A program made the position numbers and the translations under genes. Below, piece by piece: positions 9,256 through 18,422 of a stretch of DNA of 64,000 bases. The notes beneath the pieces are model-generated. The model did not search any database, was not told the DNA's origin, and saw nothing but the letters and a program-made list of their open reading frames with translations. This DNA is from Leptolyngbya sp. FACHB-261. GTDB lineage: Bacteria > Cyanobacteriota > Cyanobacteriia > FACHB-261. Each line of letters starts with the position of its first letter. Positions within the stretch are counted from its first letter, which is position 1. The stretch is taken from NCBI RefSeq assembly GCF_014696065.1, contig NZ_JACJPL010000027.1, positions 744,001 to 808,000 on the forward strand, written 5' to 3'.

Positions 9256-10807
9256 CAGGATTGCTAGGAGTTGTCAGCACCCAAAGGCTCAGGCAACGCT
9301 GGCGTAGGTCTTCCCGTAAAAAGGCAATACTGCGACCGTCTGGGGACCATTGAGGCCAAGCATCATCAGGAGTATTACGCAGGGCATAGACTTGGCCAGG
9401 ACCGAGGTTATCTGCACGCTGAAATGCCTGCTGCCAGTCGCTCTCAGTAAAACTGTGGTTGGTTAGCTGGGTGCGTTGACCATTAGCCACTTCGACCTGC
9501 CACAGTTCTTGAACTCGGTGTCGCACGACCCCAGACCGAAAAGGGCGACTGTCATTGCGGACATCTGACACCACCAAGTAACGACCATCTGGCGACCAAG
9601 CTGGCTGATGGCCAGTTGTCAGTTCAGTTGGAGTTTCTAGTTGGTAGCGGCGGCTGTCGAGCGCGCCTGACACTTGAACCTTAGCGACCCAAATATGTCC
9701 TGGCGCTCCTAGGGCCCCCGTAGGAGTGGCAACGTCAGTTCGGCTACCCGTCCGCGTAAAGGCAAGCTGGCGACCATCTGGACTCCAAGCGGCGGCCTCG
9801 CCCTGGGTCAGAACATAGGGTTGAGCATTGGCAGTGGTCAAGGACAGAACCTGGAGCTGAGGCGGGAGGGCAGTCCCATCCTTGCCTGGGGGTTGGTGCT
9901 GGGTAAACAGCACACTTTGCTCGTCGGGTCCCCACACAGGGTCAGTGATCAGGATGCGGCCATCAGTAGGTCTGACCAACGGCTGCAGCGTTCCCTGAGC
10001 TAGATCCGCCAGCCACAAACCGCCCGTTTGTCCCGCCCGTTGTAAAGCCAACACCAAGCGCTGACCATCTTTGGACAGGCTCATGCCTCGGATCAAATCG
10101 CCCGGTTGTAGCTTGAGTAGTGAGCCTGCTTGCTCAAGAGCAGCTTCAGCTTCCGACAACTGCTTCTGGGCGAGTGTGTTCTGGTCGGGGTTAGCAGCAG
10201 CGATGACCGGAGTTTGTCTTAGAACCGGATCTCGGTCATCTAGACCGACATAGGTTACTGCCGCGCGAGATTGCCATACAAAGCTAGAGGACTGGAGCGC
10301 GACCCGACGAGGTCGGCTGACCACAGCCACTTGAGTATCGGTACCGGGTGGCGAGGTGCTGGGCGTTGGGCCAACACCACCAATGAGCCAGCGTCCCCCG
10401 ATTGCGGACCGGACTAGGGACAAGTAGCGGATGTTGGCACCTAAGGCCTGAACTTCTTCTCCAGTACGCAAATCCAAGGTGACAGCGTACTGTTGCCAAT
10501 CTGGGGTCCAGCGCTCTTGCTGATAGGGACGAACTTCCACTAGACGCTCGACGCGGAGAGATTGAAGCGCCTCGGTCGAGCTCGGTGTGCGGAGCAAGGG
10601 CACCATGCGGGTTAGGGCCATCGCATAGTTTCCCGTTGCTGCGGCGGCAAAGTAAGACTGAACTACATTGATTCCGGGCTCGACCCGTGCTGCCTGAGCC
10701 TGAGCAGTCGGTGCTGCCACCCCTAGAGAGAGGGGGATCGAACTCAACAGGCTTAGCAGGCTGGCGGTTAAACCGAATGCTCTAGACAGTGAGGTAGGTG
10801 AGTTCAT
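9158..10807 (-). CDS. Exported protein with TolB/WD40-like beta-propeller repeats
   Basis: 549 residues with a signal peptide (LTASLLSLLSSIPLSLGVAA, cleavage probably after AQAQA). An N-terminal domain (residues about 45-150) ends with GGRWLIGG. A series of PD40-type blades follows, visible as repeats of 'W-SPDGR' : AAWSPDGRQLAFTR, PAWSPDGRYLVVSD, PQWSPDGRSIAFLR, with VWGPDEQSVLFTQ as a variant. Such propellers bind partners in the periplasm. The last 35 residues are a Pro/Thr/Ala tail that lies antisense to the moeA 3' end. The gene is single and divergent from the DUF3134 gene. Confidence 0.85.
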   Translation of the reverse strand: MNSPTSLSRAFGLTASLLSLLSSIPLSLGVAAPTAQAQAARVEPGINVVQSYFAAAATGNYAMALTRMVPLLRTPSSTEALQSLRVERLVEVRPYQQERWTPDWQQYAVTLDLRTGEEVQALGANIRYLSLVRSAIGGRWLIGGVGPTPSTSPPGTDTQVAVVSRPRRVALQSSSFVWQSRAAVTYVGLDDRDPVLRQTPVIAAANPDQNTLAQKQLSEAEAALEQAGSLLKLQPGDLIRGMSLSKDGQRLVLALQRAGQTGGLWLADLAQGTLQPLVRPTDGRILITDPVWGPDEQSVLFTQHQPPGKDGTALPPQLQVLSLTTANAQPYVLTQGEAAAWSPDGRQLAFTRTGSRTDVATPTGALGAPGHIWVAKVQVSGALDSRRYQLETPTELTTGHQPAWSPDGRYLVVSDVRNDSRPFRSGVVRHRVQELWQVEVANGQRTQLTNHSFTESDWQQAFQRADNLGPGQVYALRNTPDDAWPQWSPDGRSIAFLREDLRQRCLSLWVLTTPSNPATTPAATSPTPVRPPQPSAPQTTPPARLRQPS

Positions 10808-11178
10808 ATCTGGCTGAAGTTGCTATCCCATCTAAACAAATTGGTTTTAGCCTCTCTCCACCACCCCAGTCTCGGTTCTAGTCACAGCTCTGGAACCGGC
10901 CTGTATTAACAGACGTAGCCCTTCATCTGAGAGTTCCCCCTGCGTGGGGAAGAATGGTCTGATCAAGCAGTGTTAGAAAACGCACAGTGCAAGATTTTCC
11001 TGCTAAGTCCAATTGACTTAGCGTTAGGACTAGCTCGCACTAGCCATCAGATAGGTATCGGAATCAAGCCTCTTGCTCAATATTAAGGATCAAGTTCGAG
11101 GAAGTTCCGGATAGAGCCTAGCGCTCGACTCGATAGGATTGAATCTGTTTCAAATATTTGTTGAGAGATCCTTGACCG
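10808..11178. other. Divergent intergenic region, propeller gene / DUF3134 gene
   Basis: No ORF or RNA gene recognised. A short hairpin with CCCC/GGGG arms is present near 10937-10952. Promoters for both divergent genes should lie here, but none was assigned. Confidence 0.3.
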
Positions 11179-11433
11179 ATGAGCACGCTAAACAATCCTT
11201 CCCTACGCGAAGAACCCCGTCGCCAACGAGCTGAGGTGATTCCCTCTAACCGGGACTCCTCGATCTTGGACTGGCTAGAGAAATCAGGGCGGTTGATGGC
11301 CCGCGAACCAGACGAGCGAAGCTTGGCTGGTGCTGATTATCGCGACGATGAAGAGGAACTGAACGACCTGATGGCAGGCGACGATGGTGGTTACCTTGAT
11401 GACGATTCGGATGACGCTGATCTAGAGGACTAA
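11179..11433 (+). CDS. Small acidic DUF3134-type protein
   Basis: 84 residues. The N-terminus NPSLREEPRRQRAEVIPSNR followed by SSILDWLEKSGRLMARE matches my recollection of the cyanobacterial DUF3134 family. The C-terminal 35 residues are strongly acidic (DDEEEL, DDDSDDADLED). Function unknown in the family. The gene ends just before a hairpin at 11444-11470 and 100 bases before mraY. Confidence 0.85.
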   Translation: MSTLNNPSLREEPRRQRAEVIPSNRDSSILDWLEKSGRLMAREPDERSLAGADYRDDEEELNDLMAGDDGGYLDDDSDDADLED

Positions 11434-11443
11434 GGCACGTTGG

Positions 11444-11470
11444 AGGTTCTGCCCAGTAAGTGCAGAACCT
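11444..11470 (+). terminator. Hairpin between DUF3134 gene and mraY
   Basis: Perfect 9-base arms AGGTTCTGC and GCAGAACCT with a 9-base loop, just after the DUF3134 stop. No long T run follows, so it may be a weak terminator or an mRNA-stabilising hairpin. Confidence 0.5.
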
Positions 11471-11533
11471 AAGGCCAACCTTTGATTCAGAGACGGCAAT
11501 TCAATTGATACTTCTCAAAACGGTGAGTGTGGT

Positions 11534-12628
11534 GTGGTGAGGGTGATTGACGCTGAAGAAACCGGTCTAATCAGAGGTCAGCTGACGTCTGAAGGGGTGC
11601 GTAGCTCACTGACTTTGATCGGCGTTGTTAGCTTAACTGCCTTAGGGCTCGACCTGTGGCAATCACAGCTCTTGCTGACTCTACCCCTGTTGCTATCACT
11701 GGTCTTAAGTGCACTTGCGGGACAGGTAGCAATTCCCTGGCTGCAAGCTCTTAAGGCCGGGCAATTCATCCGAGAGGATGGCCCACGGGCCCACCTTAAG
11801 AAGGCGGGCACACCGACAATGGGGGGCATCTTTTGGGTTCCAGTTGCAGTGGTCGTAGCCCTTTTGTGGACGGGATTTGCCCCAGGCGCACTGCTGGTCA
11901 GTGTCGTTACTCTGGCCTACGCAGCCATCGGCTGGATTGATGACTGGCAAGTCATCCGCAAGAAGTCCAACCGGGGCATTTCGCCGTCAACCAAACTAGC
12001 GCTTCAGATTGCAGTTGCCGTTCTCTTCTGTGGTTGGCTGAAGTTCACTAACGCCGATTTGACAACGCTGGCTTTACCTTTGGGTCTGAGCTTACCCCTA
12101 GGCTTACTGTTCTGGCCCCTGGCAGGTTTTGTGATGGTGGCTGAGAGCAACGCTGTAAACCTGACTGATGGGCTAGATGGGCTAGCGGCAGGTACAGGGG
12201 CTCTGGCCTTCCTGGGTCTAGGAGCTTTGATGGGAACGGCCCATCCTGACCTAGCGGTTTTCTGTGCAGCCTTCAGTGGTGCAGCCTTAGGCTTTCTGGT
12301 TCACAACCGTAATCCAGCGCGGGTCTTCATGGGCGACACTGGCTCTCTGGCAATGGGAGGCGCGCTGGCTGCTACAGCAATCTTGGGCGGCAATCTGTGG
12401 GGTCTACTGCTGCTCAGTGGGATTTATGTACTGGAGGCAGTCTCAGTCATTGCCCAAGTCACTTACTACAAAGCGACTAAGGGACCAGATGGTGTGGGCA
12501 AGCGCTTGTTCCGTATGGCGCCTTTCCACCACCACTTAGAGCTAGAAGGCTGGTCAGAGACTCAGGTAGTCAGTACGTTCTATCTGGTCAGTGCAGGCTT
12601 GGTTCTGTTGGCGATTTTGCTGGCTTAG
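11534..12628 (+). CDS. mraY: Phospho-N-acetylmuramoyl-pentapeptide transferase MraY
   Basis: 364 residues, GTG start. A polytopic membrane protein with the MraY motifs: LKKAGTPTMGGIFW, GWIDDWQVIRKKSNRGIS, NAVNLTDGLDGLAAG with the catalytic Asp region, FMGDTGSLAMGG and the histidine cluster MAPFHHHLELEGW. It transfers phospho-MurNAc-pentapeptide to undecaprenyl phosphate to make lipid I for peptidoglycan. It is outside a dcw cluster, as in many cyanobacteria. A terminator-like hairpin follows at 12691. Confidence 0.97.
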   Translation: MVRVIDAEETGLIRGQLTSEGVRSSLTLIGVVSLTALGLDLWQSQLLLTLPLLLSLVLSALAGQVAIPWLQALKAGQFIREDGPRAHLKKAGTPTMGGIFWVPVAVVVALLWTGFAPGALLVSVVTLAYAAIGWIDDWQVIRKKSNRGISPSTKLALQIAVAVLFCGWLKFTNADLTTLALPLGLSLPLGLLFWPLAGFVMVAESNAVNLTDGLDGLAAGTGALAFLGLGALMGTAHPDLAVFCAAFSGAALGFLVHNRNPARVFMGDTGSLAMGGALAATAILGGNLWGLLLLSGIYVLEAVSVIAQVTYYKATKGPDGVGKRLFRMAPFHHHLELEGWSETQVVSTFYLVSAGLVLLAILLA

Positions 12629-12690
12629 TTCCTCGTCGATTGGGCCTTTAGGCAGCTGTAACGTCTTCCCCTTTGATAGAACTACTTACT

Positions 12691-12724
12691 AGCCCCGGCT
12701 GCCTGAGCTGGGGTTAGCTGTTTT
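12691..12724 (+). terminator. Probable rho-independent terminator of mraY
   Basis: A 10-base-pair stem (AGCCCCGGCT with AGCTGGGGTT, two G-T pairs) and 5-base loop, followed after a few bases by TTTT. It lies 60 bases after the mraY stop. Confidence 0.6.
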
Positions 12725-12737
12725 CAGTGCTTCTGTT

Positions 12738-13204
12738 ATGACCTACTCTGACCCAGACCGACCTGCCCAGCCTCCTCAACAGGGGACTAGGGAGCCTCAG
12801 CCAGGGCTCAGTCTTCGTCCTCTCTCAACTTGAGCTTCCAAGCTGGAAGTCAGCCGTGAGCGCAATCAGCAGGAGCAACAGATTCTCCGCCACGAGCGCT
12901 CTAGCACAGACAGAGCTTTAGCGGTGGACCGTAGCGCCCACGCAGTTGGCTACCTGTTTGGAGTGAGCTACGGTCTTCTGAGAACAGAGCTTGTCCTCAA
13001 GCTCATTGGATCCAGAAAATGGCGCTGTACAGTTGGTCAAGGCCGGGTCGGAGCCAGTTGCCCCGACCTTTTGAAAATATTGTCCCCAGGCACCAAACCT
13101 CGAAGAACACACTGTTGTTCGAGCCCTCTTACTTAATTACAATTGCCCTGCTCAGCCTGGTCCACAGGCTGATTGTCAACGGCCCCTGCCTAGCGCACGA
13201 CTAG
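12738..13204 (+). pseudogene. Decayed YggT-like membrane protein gene
   Basis: Reading from ATG 12738 gives MTYSDPDRPAQPPQQ, then an in-frame TGA after LSLRPLST, and in the same frame after the stop KLEVSRERNQQEQQILRHER and GYLFGVSYGLLRTELVLKLIG. A shift of frame then gives DPENGAVQLVKAGSEPVAPTF, and another gives FEPSYLITIALLSLVHRLIV. Joined, this follows the layout of cyanobacterial YggT-type proteins: a Gln/Glu/Arg-rich lead, a 'YFL.G.LE.LL..RF.L.L.GA' helix, 'N.F...I...SEPFVAPF' and a last helix. One nonsense change and two frameshifts make it non-functional. The family assignment is from memory. Confidence 0.6.
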
Positions 13205-13254
13205 GCGAACTAGAGCGACAAGGTTGGGAGTTATAAGATTGGGAGTTTGAAAAG

Positions 13255-13327
13255 CGAGCATGGAGGGACTCGAACCCCCGACACCCAGAACCGGAATCTG
13301 GTGCTCTATCCACTGAGCTACATGCCC
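13255..13327 (-). tRNA. tRNA-Arg (anticodon CCG)
   Basis: Complement reads GGGCATGTAGCTCAGTGG at the 5' end with a 7-bp acceptor stem against CATGCTC (one G-T pair), D arm, anticodon stem CCAGA/TCTGG with loop TTCCGGT giving CCG, and T arm GGGGG-TTCGAGT-CCCTC-like. No CCA is encoded. It would read CGG arginine codons. Confidence 0.95.
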
Positions 13328-13396
13328 TGAGATGTCTTTGCAGACACTTCTAACTAAGATAACTTGAAATGTGGGCTTTGCCAAAGGCAAGCCCGT

Positions 13397-14779
13397 TTAT
13401 TTGGGCCTGCTGCTACTTGGAGTAAACTCTCGTCGGCAGTCAGCTGGCAGGTTGAGGCAACAGGCAATTAGATCCTCTGGTCGACCAGGCACCTTGATCA
13501 CCGGCACCCCTAACTTGGTTTGTAAATCTGTGACCGTCCAATCATCAAGGAAACGCTGCTCACCGTCCTTGAGCATCAGTTCGGGCAACAGCAAGCCATC
13601 TCCCAGAAAACGGTCATGGAGGGTCTGGTAAATGTCCTGCCCGGTTAGCAACCCCGTGACGCTTAAGGTTTGCCCCCAAAACTCGCTGGCCAACGGTACC
13701 ATCTCAACTTTGAGGCCTGCTACCTGATTCAATCTGGCTACTACAGGGGCGAAAGCTTGCTCTACCGCATTGCCCACTACCCACAATAGGTGCCGGGGGC
13801 TGGCAAGCCGTTGAGGTAACTGCTGGGCAGCTTGCTCAAACTGTTGGAGGAAAAGCCGAATTGAGCCGACACCATTACCGATCTGCGGGTAGTCCTCGTA
13901 GTGCTCAGTGGGTGGTAGCTCTTGACCTGCAATGAGAAACCACTCATCGGCTAACCAGACAAAGGTAGAGCCCAGAGATGAGCAGAACTCAGCCTGAAAT
14001 GCTTGTACCTGAGCAATCACTTCCTGAGCCTTAGCAGGCGTGACTGGTATGAGTTCATCAGGATCAGGACGAAAGCGGGTTAGCCCCAAAGGCACGACCG
14101 CAACGGAGGCGACCGTGGGCACCTCACCGCGATGAAACTCCGCTAAATCCCGCAGGGTTCGGCTCAGGTGCTCAGCATCATTGATTCCAGGACACAGCAC
14201 CACTTGTGCGTGAATTTGCAAACGGTTCGCCTCAAACCAGTGCAACTGCTCCAAAATCTGACCCGCCCGGGAGTTCTTGAGCAAGCGAGTCCGCACTTCC
14301 GGCTCAGTGGCATGAATCGAAACGTAGAGCGGTGAGAGGCGTAGATTAGCGATGCGCTCCCATTCCGCCTTAGGCAGATTGGTCAGGGTCAGGTAGCTAC
14401 CGTAGAGAAAACTCAGCCGATAATCATCGTCTTTGAGGTAAAGAGTCTGCCGCATGCCTTCCGGCTGTTGATCGATGAAGCAAAAGGGACAGCGGTTGTT
14501 GCATTGGATCAGCCCGTCGAACAAAGCGGTCTCAAACTCCAGGCCCAGATCACTGTCGTAGTCCTTTTCGATCTCAACTTGATGAGGCTTGCCACTGGCA
14601 TCGAGCACATCCAGGACTAAGTCTTCATCGGCACACAGAAATTGATAGTCGATCAGATCGCGGGGGCGTTGGCCATTGATTGCCACCAGCCGATCTCCAG
14701 GTTCAAACCCAATTTCTTCAGCGATAGAGTCGGGTAAAACCCGGGTGATTAGGGCTGGACGAATGGCAATCGTGCTCAC
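13397..14779 (-). CDS. PDZ / radical-SAM-like / DUF512 protein (cyanobacterial FeS protein)
   Basis: 460 residues. An N-terminal PDZ-like unit (IRPALITRVLPDSIAEEIGF, PGDRLVAINGQRPRDLIDY) is followed by a radical-SAM-like cluster motif QCNNRCPFCFIDQ (C-x3-C-x2-C) and YLTLTNL, then the DUF512 domain to the C-terminus (FAPVVARLN, GLLTGQDIYQTL, LMLKDGEQRFLDDWT). This order defines a family annotated as a putative FeS-containing oxidoreductase restricted mostly to cyanobacteria and some clostridia. Substrate unknown. The gene is single, starting at ATG 14779 and ending 70 bases from the convergent side of the tRNA. Confidence 0.9.
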   Translation of the reverse strand: MSTIAIRPALITRVLPDSIAEEIGFEPGDRLVAINGQRPRDLIDYQFLCADEDLVLDVLDASGKPHQVEIEKDYDSDLGLEFETALFDGLIQCNNRCPFCFIDQQPEGMRQTLYLKDDDYRLSFLYGSYLTLTNLPKAEWERIANLRLSPLYVSIHATEPEVRTRLLKNSRAGQILEQLHWFEANRLQIHAQVVLCPGINDAEHLSRTLRDLAEFHRGEVPTVASVAVVPLGLTRFRPDPDELIPVTPAKAQEVIAQVQAFQAEFCSSLGSTFVWLADEWFLIAGQELPPTEHYEDYPQIGNGVGSIRLFLQQFEQAAQQLPQRLASPRHLLWVVGNAVEQAFAPVVARLNQVAGLKVEMVPLASEFWGQTLSVTGLLTGQDIYQTLHDRFLGDGLLLPELMLKDGEQRFLDDWTVTDLQTKLGVPVIKVPGRPEDLIACCLNLPADCRREFTPSSSRPK

Positions 14780-15268
14780 GGGACCCTGCTTGAACCAACT
14801 ACTAATCGATCTTACTGGTCTAGCTTCTGACTCAGGGCCCGGGCCATTCGTCCCAGGTTAGGCCCAATACTGCTTATTCAATTACTGCTTAAGGCTGAAG
14901 TGTAAAAAGCTACGGTGCACCAGGCTTCCACAAGAGTCTCTAGCTGCTGTCTAATGGCTGAGTCTCAAAGGAAAGTCAGAGCTTTTATGCCTTTCTAGCC
15001 AACTTATCAGAAATTTCCGCGATCAAAAAACAGTAGCCTGGGCAGAGTTTATACAGGGATAGAGGTATATTAATTCTCAGGATTACCTTAAATTTGCGGT
15101 ATCACAGATCAGAATCAGCTAGTATTCCCCCACTAGTAAAGTCTTCTGGATCAGAACGAATGTGGCATCTGGCTTCGCTCTGAACTGAATACCCGGATAT
15201 CCCTAGAAGTTCAGGTCAAGAGCGTCAAAAAGCCCGATCTACTCAGTGAGGAGATAAGGAGCTTCGAG
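14780..15268. other. Intergenic region upstream of the duplicated-domain gene
   Basis: No gene recognised in about 490 bases. A good ribosome-binding site (AAGGAG) sits about 8 bases before ATG 15269. No promoter was assigned. Confidence 0.3.
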
Positions 15269-16804
15269 ATGGATAGGGCTGAACTACTTCCGGTATCTAC
15301 AACAGACTCATTGACGGGCTCACTGGCTGCTGAACCATTGGTGGGCAGTTTTAGCACCGACCCGCTACTTAGCCTGGCCCCTGACCAGCTCAATCGACTG
15401 GTCACAATTGCGAACTTTACCTGGCGCCAGATCAACTCGGCGAACACTGCTCGGGTGGTGGGAGGCTCGGTTGATAGCTTTTTCCTGAGCGCTTTTGCCC
15501 AGTCAACCGATGGTGCTGTATTTGAATTTGGGGCTACAGTCGGCAGGCTACTGGGCTACACCACCAACAATCCAGACCAAGCGCAATTCGCGGTTTCGGC
15601 AGCTCTGCCAGATGAAGCAACTCCCGGTCGACCAACCCCTAACGTCTCAAGAACGACACTAGAGCTGACCTGGGGCCAAAGCCGCGTTCTAGCCAATAAT
15701 ATTGGCCGGGACTTCGTAGTTTACGAAGCTGGCAACCAGTCACGGCCAGAGGCCTTTGCTGTCTCTGTGCGTCGGGCTGGCCAACAAAATTTCACGCCCT
15801 TCCGCTACGAGTTTGCTGACTCGTTTGAGGTGTTGGAGCCGGGCACAGGCTTCGGCACTTTTGCCACCAGTTTTGACCTATCGAGTTTTGGCTTGAAACT
15901 CGATGAATCAATTGACGCAATCCGCATCCGCAGTGTCTCTAATGGTGGGCCATTGGGCGCTGACCGGATTTTGGGCATCGGGAAACAACAGGGACAGGGG
16001 CAGGTCGTCTCGCTCGGCCAACCCAACTACGAGATAGGCTCTCCCCTTAGGGTAGGACCTTTAGGGGCTGGAGGCCCCAAGGGACCGAGCGGGACCTACA
16101 CAACAGCCTATCTAGACGCTGACATCACTTATGTTGCGGGCCTGGGCAACGTTCTGTTCCGAGTCGCGGGCTTCAATTTCAATCAGGGCAACACAACCAC
16201 GACAGCTAGTCTTGTCCGAGGCAGCGTTCGGGAATCCTTCTTCAATGCTTTCGGTCAGGGCATCAGCAACTTCAACTTCAGTGGGACAACCGGGCAACTC
16301 CTGGGTAACACCTCGCAGCCTAACTTTGCCGTTGCAGCGGGCTTAGCCCCTGGTCGCCAACCCACTATCCTGCAGTCGAGTTGGGGCGGACGCAATTTGC
16401 GTAACCGACCCGGCGATGATTTTGTGATTTACGAGTCTGGCGACCGAGGCAACCCAGAAGCCTTTGCGGTCTCTGTACGACGGACCGGAGAAACCGGCTT
16501 TACCCGGTATCGCTATGAGTTTGCTGATTCCTTCCAGGCCTTGGAGGGCAACGCCGGGGTATTTGCGACTGCCTTTGACCTCAGTAGCTTCGGCATCGAA
16601 CCGGGCAGTGCGATCGATGCCATTCGCATCCAAACCCTGCTCAGCACTAGTCGAGTCAGTGAAGCTGGCCAGGGCATTGTGCGCGTTAATGGCTCACCCC
16701 TTAGCACGGGTCCTCTGGGTCCTGGGACTTTTGCCCCCAGCCCATTCACAGGTGATTTTGACCCTGATATTACCTACATCACCGCCTTGCACCCCTTAGC
16801 CTAG
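15269..16804 (+). CDS. Protein made of two tandem copies of an unrecognised domain
   Basis: 511 residues with no classical signal peptide and no membrane helix. After a Ser/Thr/Leu-rich lead of about 40 residues the protein consists of two homologous halves (about 48-285 and 290-511). Shared landmarks: 'GGSVDSFFLSAFAQ' versus 'RGSVRESFFNAFGQ', 'TVGRLLG' versus 'TTGQLLG', 'RDFVVYEAGN' versus 'DDFVIYESGD', then PEAFAVSVRR in both, YEFADSF in both, FDLSSFG in both, IDAIRI in both, and a closing DADITYV / DPDITYI. The pattern suggests a beta-rich extracellular adhesive or lectin-like domain, a guess from composition only. Lack of a signal peptide would fit type I export or an unusual route. Confidence 0.75.
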   Translation: MDRAELLPVSTTDSLTGSLAAEPLVGSFSTDPLLSLAPDQLNRLVTIANFTWRQINSANTARVVGGSVDSFFLSAFAQSTDGAVFEFGATVGRLLGYTTNNPDQAQFAVSAALPDEATPGRPTPNVSRTTLELTWGQSRVLANNIGRDFVVYEAGNQSRPEAFAVSVRRAGQQNFTPFRYEFADSFEVLEPGTGFGTFATSFDLSSFGLKLDESIDAIRIRSVSNGGPLGADRILGIGKQQGQGQVVSLGQPNYEIGSPLRVGPLGAGGPKGPSGTYTTAYLDADITYVAGLGNVLFRVAGFNFNQGNTTTTASLVRGSVRESFFNAFGQGISNFNFSGTTGQLLGNTSQPNFAVAAGLAPGRQPTILQSSWGGRNLRNRPGDDFVIYESGDRGNPEAFAVSVRRTGETGFTRYRYEFADSFQALEGNAGVFATAFDLSSFGIEPGSAIDAIRIQTLLSTSRVSEAGQGIVRVNGSPLSTGPLGPGTFAPSPFTGDFDPDITYITALHPLA

Positions 16805-16846
16805 AAGCGGTCACCGGGTTAGTCTAGTCAGCGGTGGTGGAATGAC

Positions 16847-17899
16847 TTAGCCTCCAGCACCGCTATCTTCTAGAGTGACCCGGGTCGCTTTGAGTGCTTG
16901 CAAGAGTGAACTGTGCTGCCAGTCCTCACACAGCAAAGTCTGAATTAACTTGAGGCTACGGTCGCTGTAGGCATGACCGGTCAACCCCAGATAAAAGCTA
17001 GAGCTGTGATGGCTCTCTGTGTTAATTAAACGGGTCAGTTCTTCGGCCCGTTCTAAAACTCGGCGCACCTGTGCCTGCAGGTTAGACCAGGCTGAGACAT
17101 TGCGCAGGTTGCTGAACGACTCAGCTACGGGGTCATTACGGTTCTGGATCAGCACCGTCTGCCTGCGGATCGCCGTGGGCAGCTCCTCAAATAAAATGAC
17201 CGGCCCATAGCCAATGAAACGAATCGGCAGAGTCCAGCGCTCGTAGTCACCAAAAAATTGAGTCAGGATGTGAAACACGACAGCTGCAATCAGCGTGCCT
17301 TGACTGTGGGCCAGCACAAAAACCTCAGCCCCATCCCGCAGTGCTTTGATGATCTCGTAGGCAAGGCGTAGGGTTGGGCGAGGCGCACCGGCAGGATAAT
17401 CCTGATAGAAATACGAACTCAGCTCTGCCAAATCCATTTTCTGCAGGAAGGGTAAGCTGCGAATGAATTCAGGGTCGAGCGAAGTTGTAGGAGCTAGGGA
17501 GCCAGATCGTCGGGATTGAACTTCCTTAAGAATGTCGGCGTTGGGATCTAAGTCTGTTTGGCTCAAGCTGGTAAGCATCGCGGCATAGCCCTTGAGGCGA
17601 GTCCGCGCCGCTTCATCAGGCTGCAAAAACTGCGCTAGTTCGGCTCGTTGTAGCAGACACTCTAGAAAATCGGCCTGGAAGCCAGCAGTGCTGTTGTGGA
17701 TACCGACAATATCAAAGGGGTGCTCCACCGTTTGCCACACGAGGACTTCTAGGTCGCGTAGCTGGTTAGCGTAGGGGCTAGTGACGCCATTGACGTGCAG
17801 TAGGCGTTTGGGACGTCCGGTGGGAAGGGCCTGGGGATAGAAAACTTGACAGCCATCCCACTGGGCTTCAGGCCGTCCACTAATTGCTTCAGAAACCAT
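16847..17899 (-). CDS. Alpha/beta-hydrolase-like protein
   Basis: 350 residues, ATG at 17899. The central EVFVLAHSQGTLIAAVVFHIL contains a G-x-S-x-G-type nucleophile elbow in the form A-H-S-Q-G, followed by a hydrophobic helix, as in lipase/esterase-like hydrolases. Possible acid and histidine partners lie in VLIQNRNDPVAE and TESHHSSSFYLGLTGHAY. An early strand reads RLLHVNGVTSPY. No signal peptide is seen. Substrate unknown. It is convergent with the duplicated-domain gene. Confidence 0.75.
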   Translation of the reverse strand: MVSEAISGRPEAQWDGCQVFYPQALPTGRPKRLLHVNGVTSPYANQLRDLEVLVWQTVEHPFDIVGIHNSTAGFQADFLECLLQRAELAQFLQPDEAARTRLKGYAAMLTSLSQTDLDPNADILKEVQSRRSGSLAPTTSLDPEFIRSLPFLQKMDLAELSSYFYQDYPAGAPRPTLRLAYEIIKALRDGAEVFVLAHSQGTLIAAVVFHILTQFFGDYERWTLPIRFIGYGPVILFEELPTAIRRQTVLIQNRNDPVAESFSNLRNVSAWSNLQAQVRRVLERAEELTRLINTESHHSSSFYLGLTGHAYSDRSLKLIQTLLCEDWQHSSLLQALKATRVTLEDSGAGG

Positions 17900-18422
17900 G
17901 GTTAAACATTCTAGTGAAATACTAGGTCTAGCGAAATCCAGGCGCTTCTGGGTCTAGGGCCCTGACCCCACTGGCACATCATTACTGGCACATCAGCGAC
18001 GATGCAGAGTTTGTTCTCTTCGGGGGAATACCCAAGCTAATCTCTCATCCCAAGGTCATCTGGTGGGTTAGCAACCAGCAGTTTCAGGTTTTCTTTAAAT
18101 CCACACTATTTAATTGAACTTAATTGAACTGCTCAGGATTTCAGCTAGAAGTGCTGAAAGCACATGAAATGAGAGGTTTTTATTGACATGCCTCTATGGG
18201 TAAGCAAGTCTCCCCAATGCTATCCAAATCTTTGGTCTGGGTAAGGCTCTAGTTAAGCAGCTGATGCCGCTTTTAAAGCTCTAGTCTTCTTCATCGCTGG
18301 GCTTCACATTCCAGCCTGCGGGAGCTTTTTGGCTACATGCTGCGTCCCAACTTTCCGGTATTGTTAGAGACTGTCCAGGTTAATGCCTGGGTACTGTTGC
18401 GTGTGGGGCTCAGAGTTTGAAG
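17900..18422. other. Intergenic region, hydrolase gene / MBL-fold gene
   Basis: About 520 bases without a credible ORF. A perfect tandem 10-base repeat TAATTGAACT lies at 18111-18130. Promoters for the two divergent genes are expected here but were not assigned. Confidence 0.3.
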
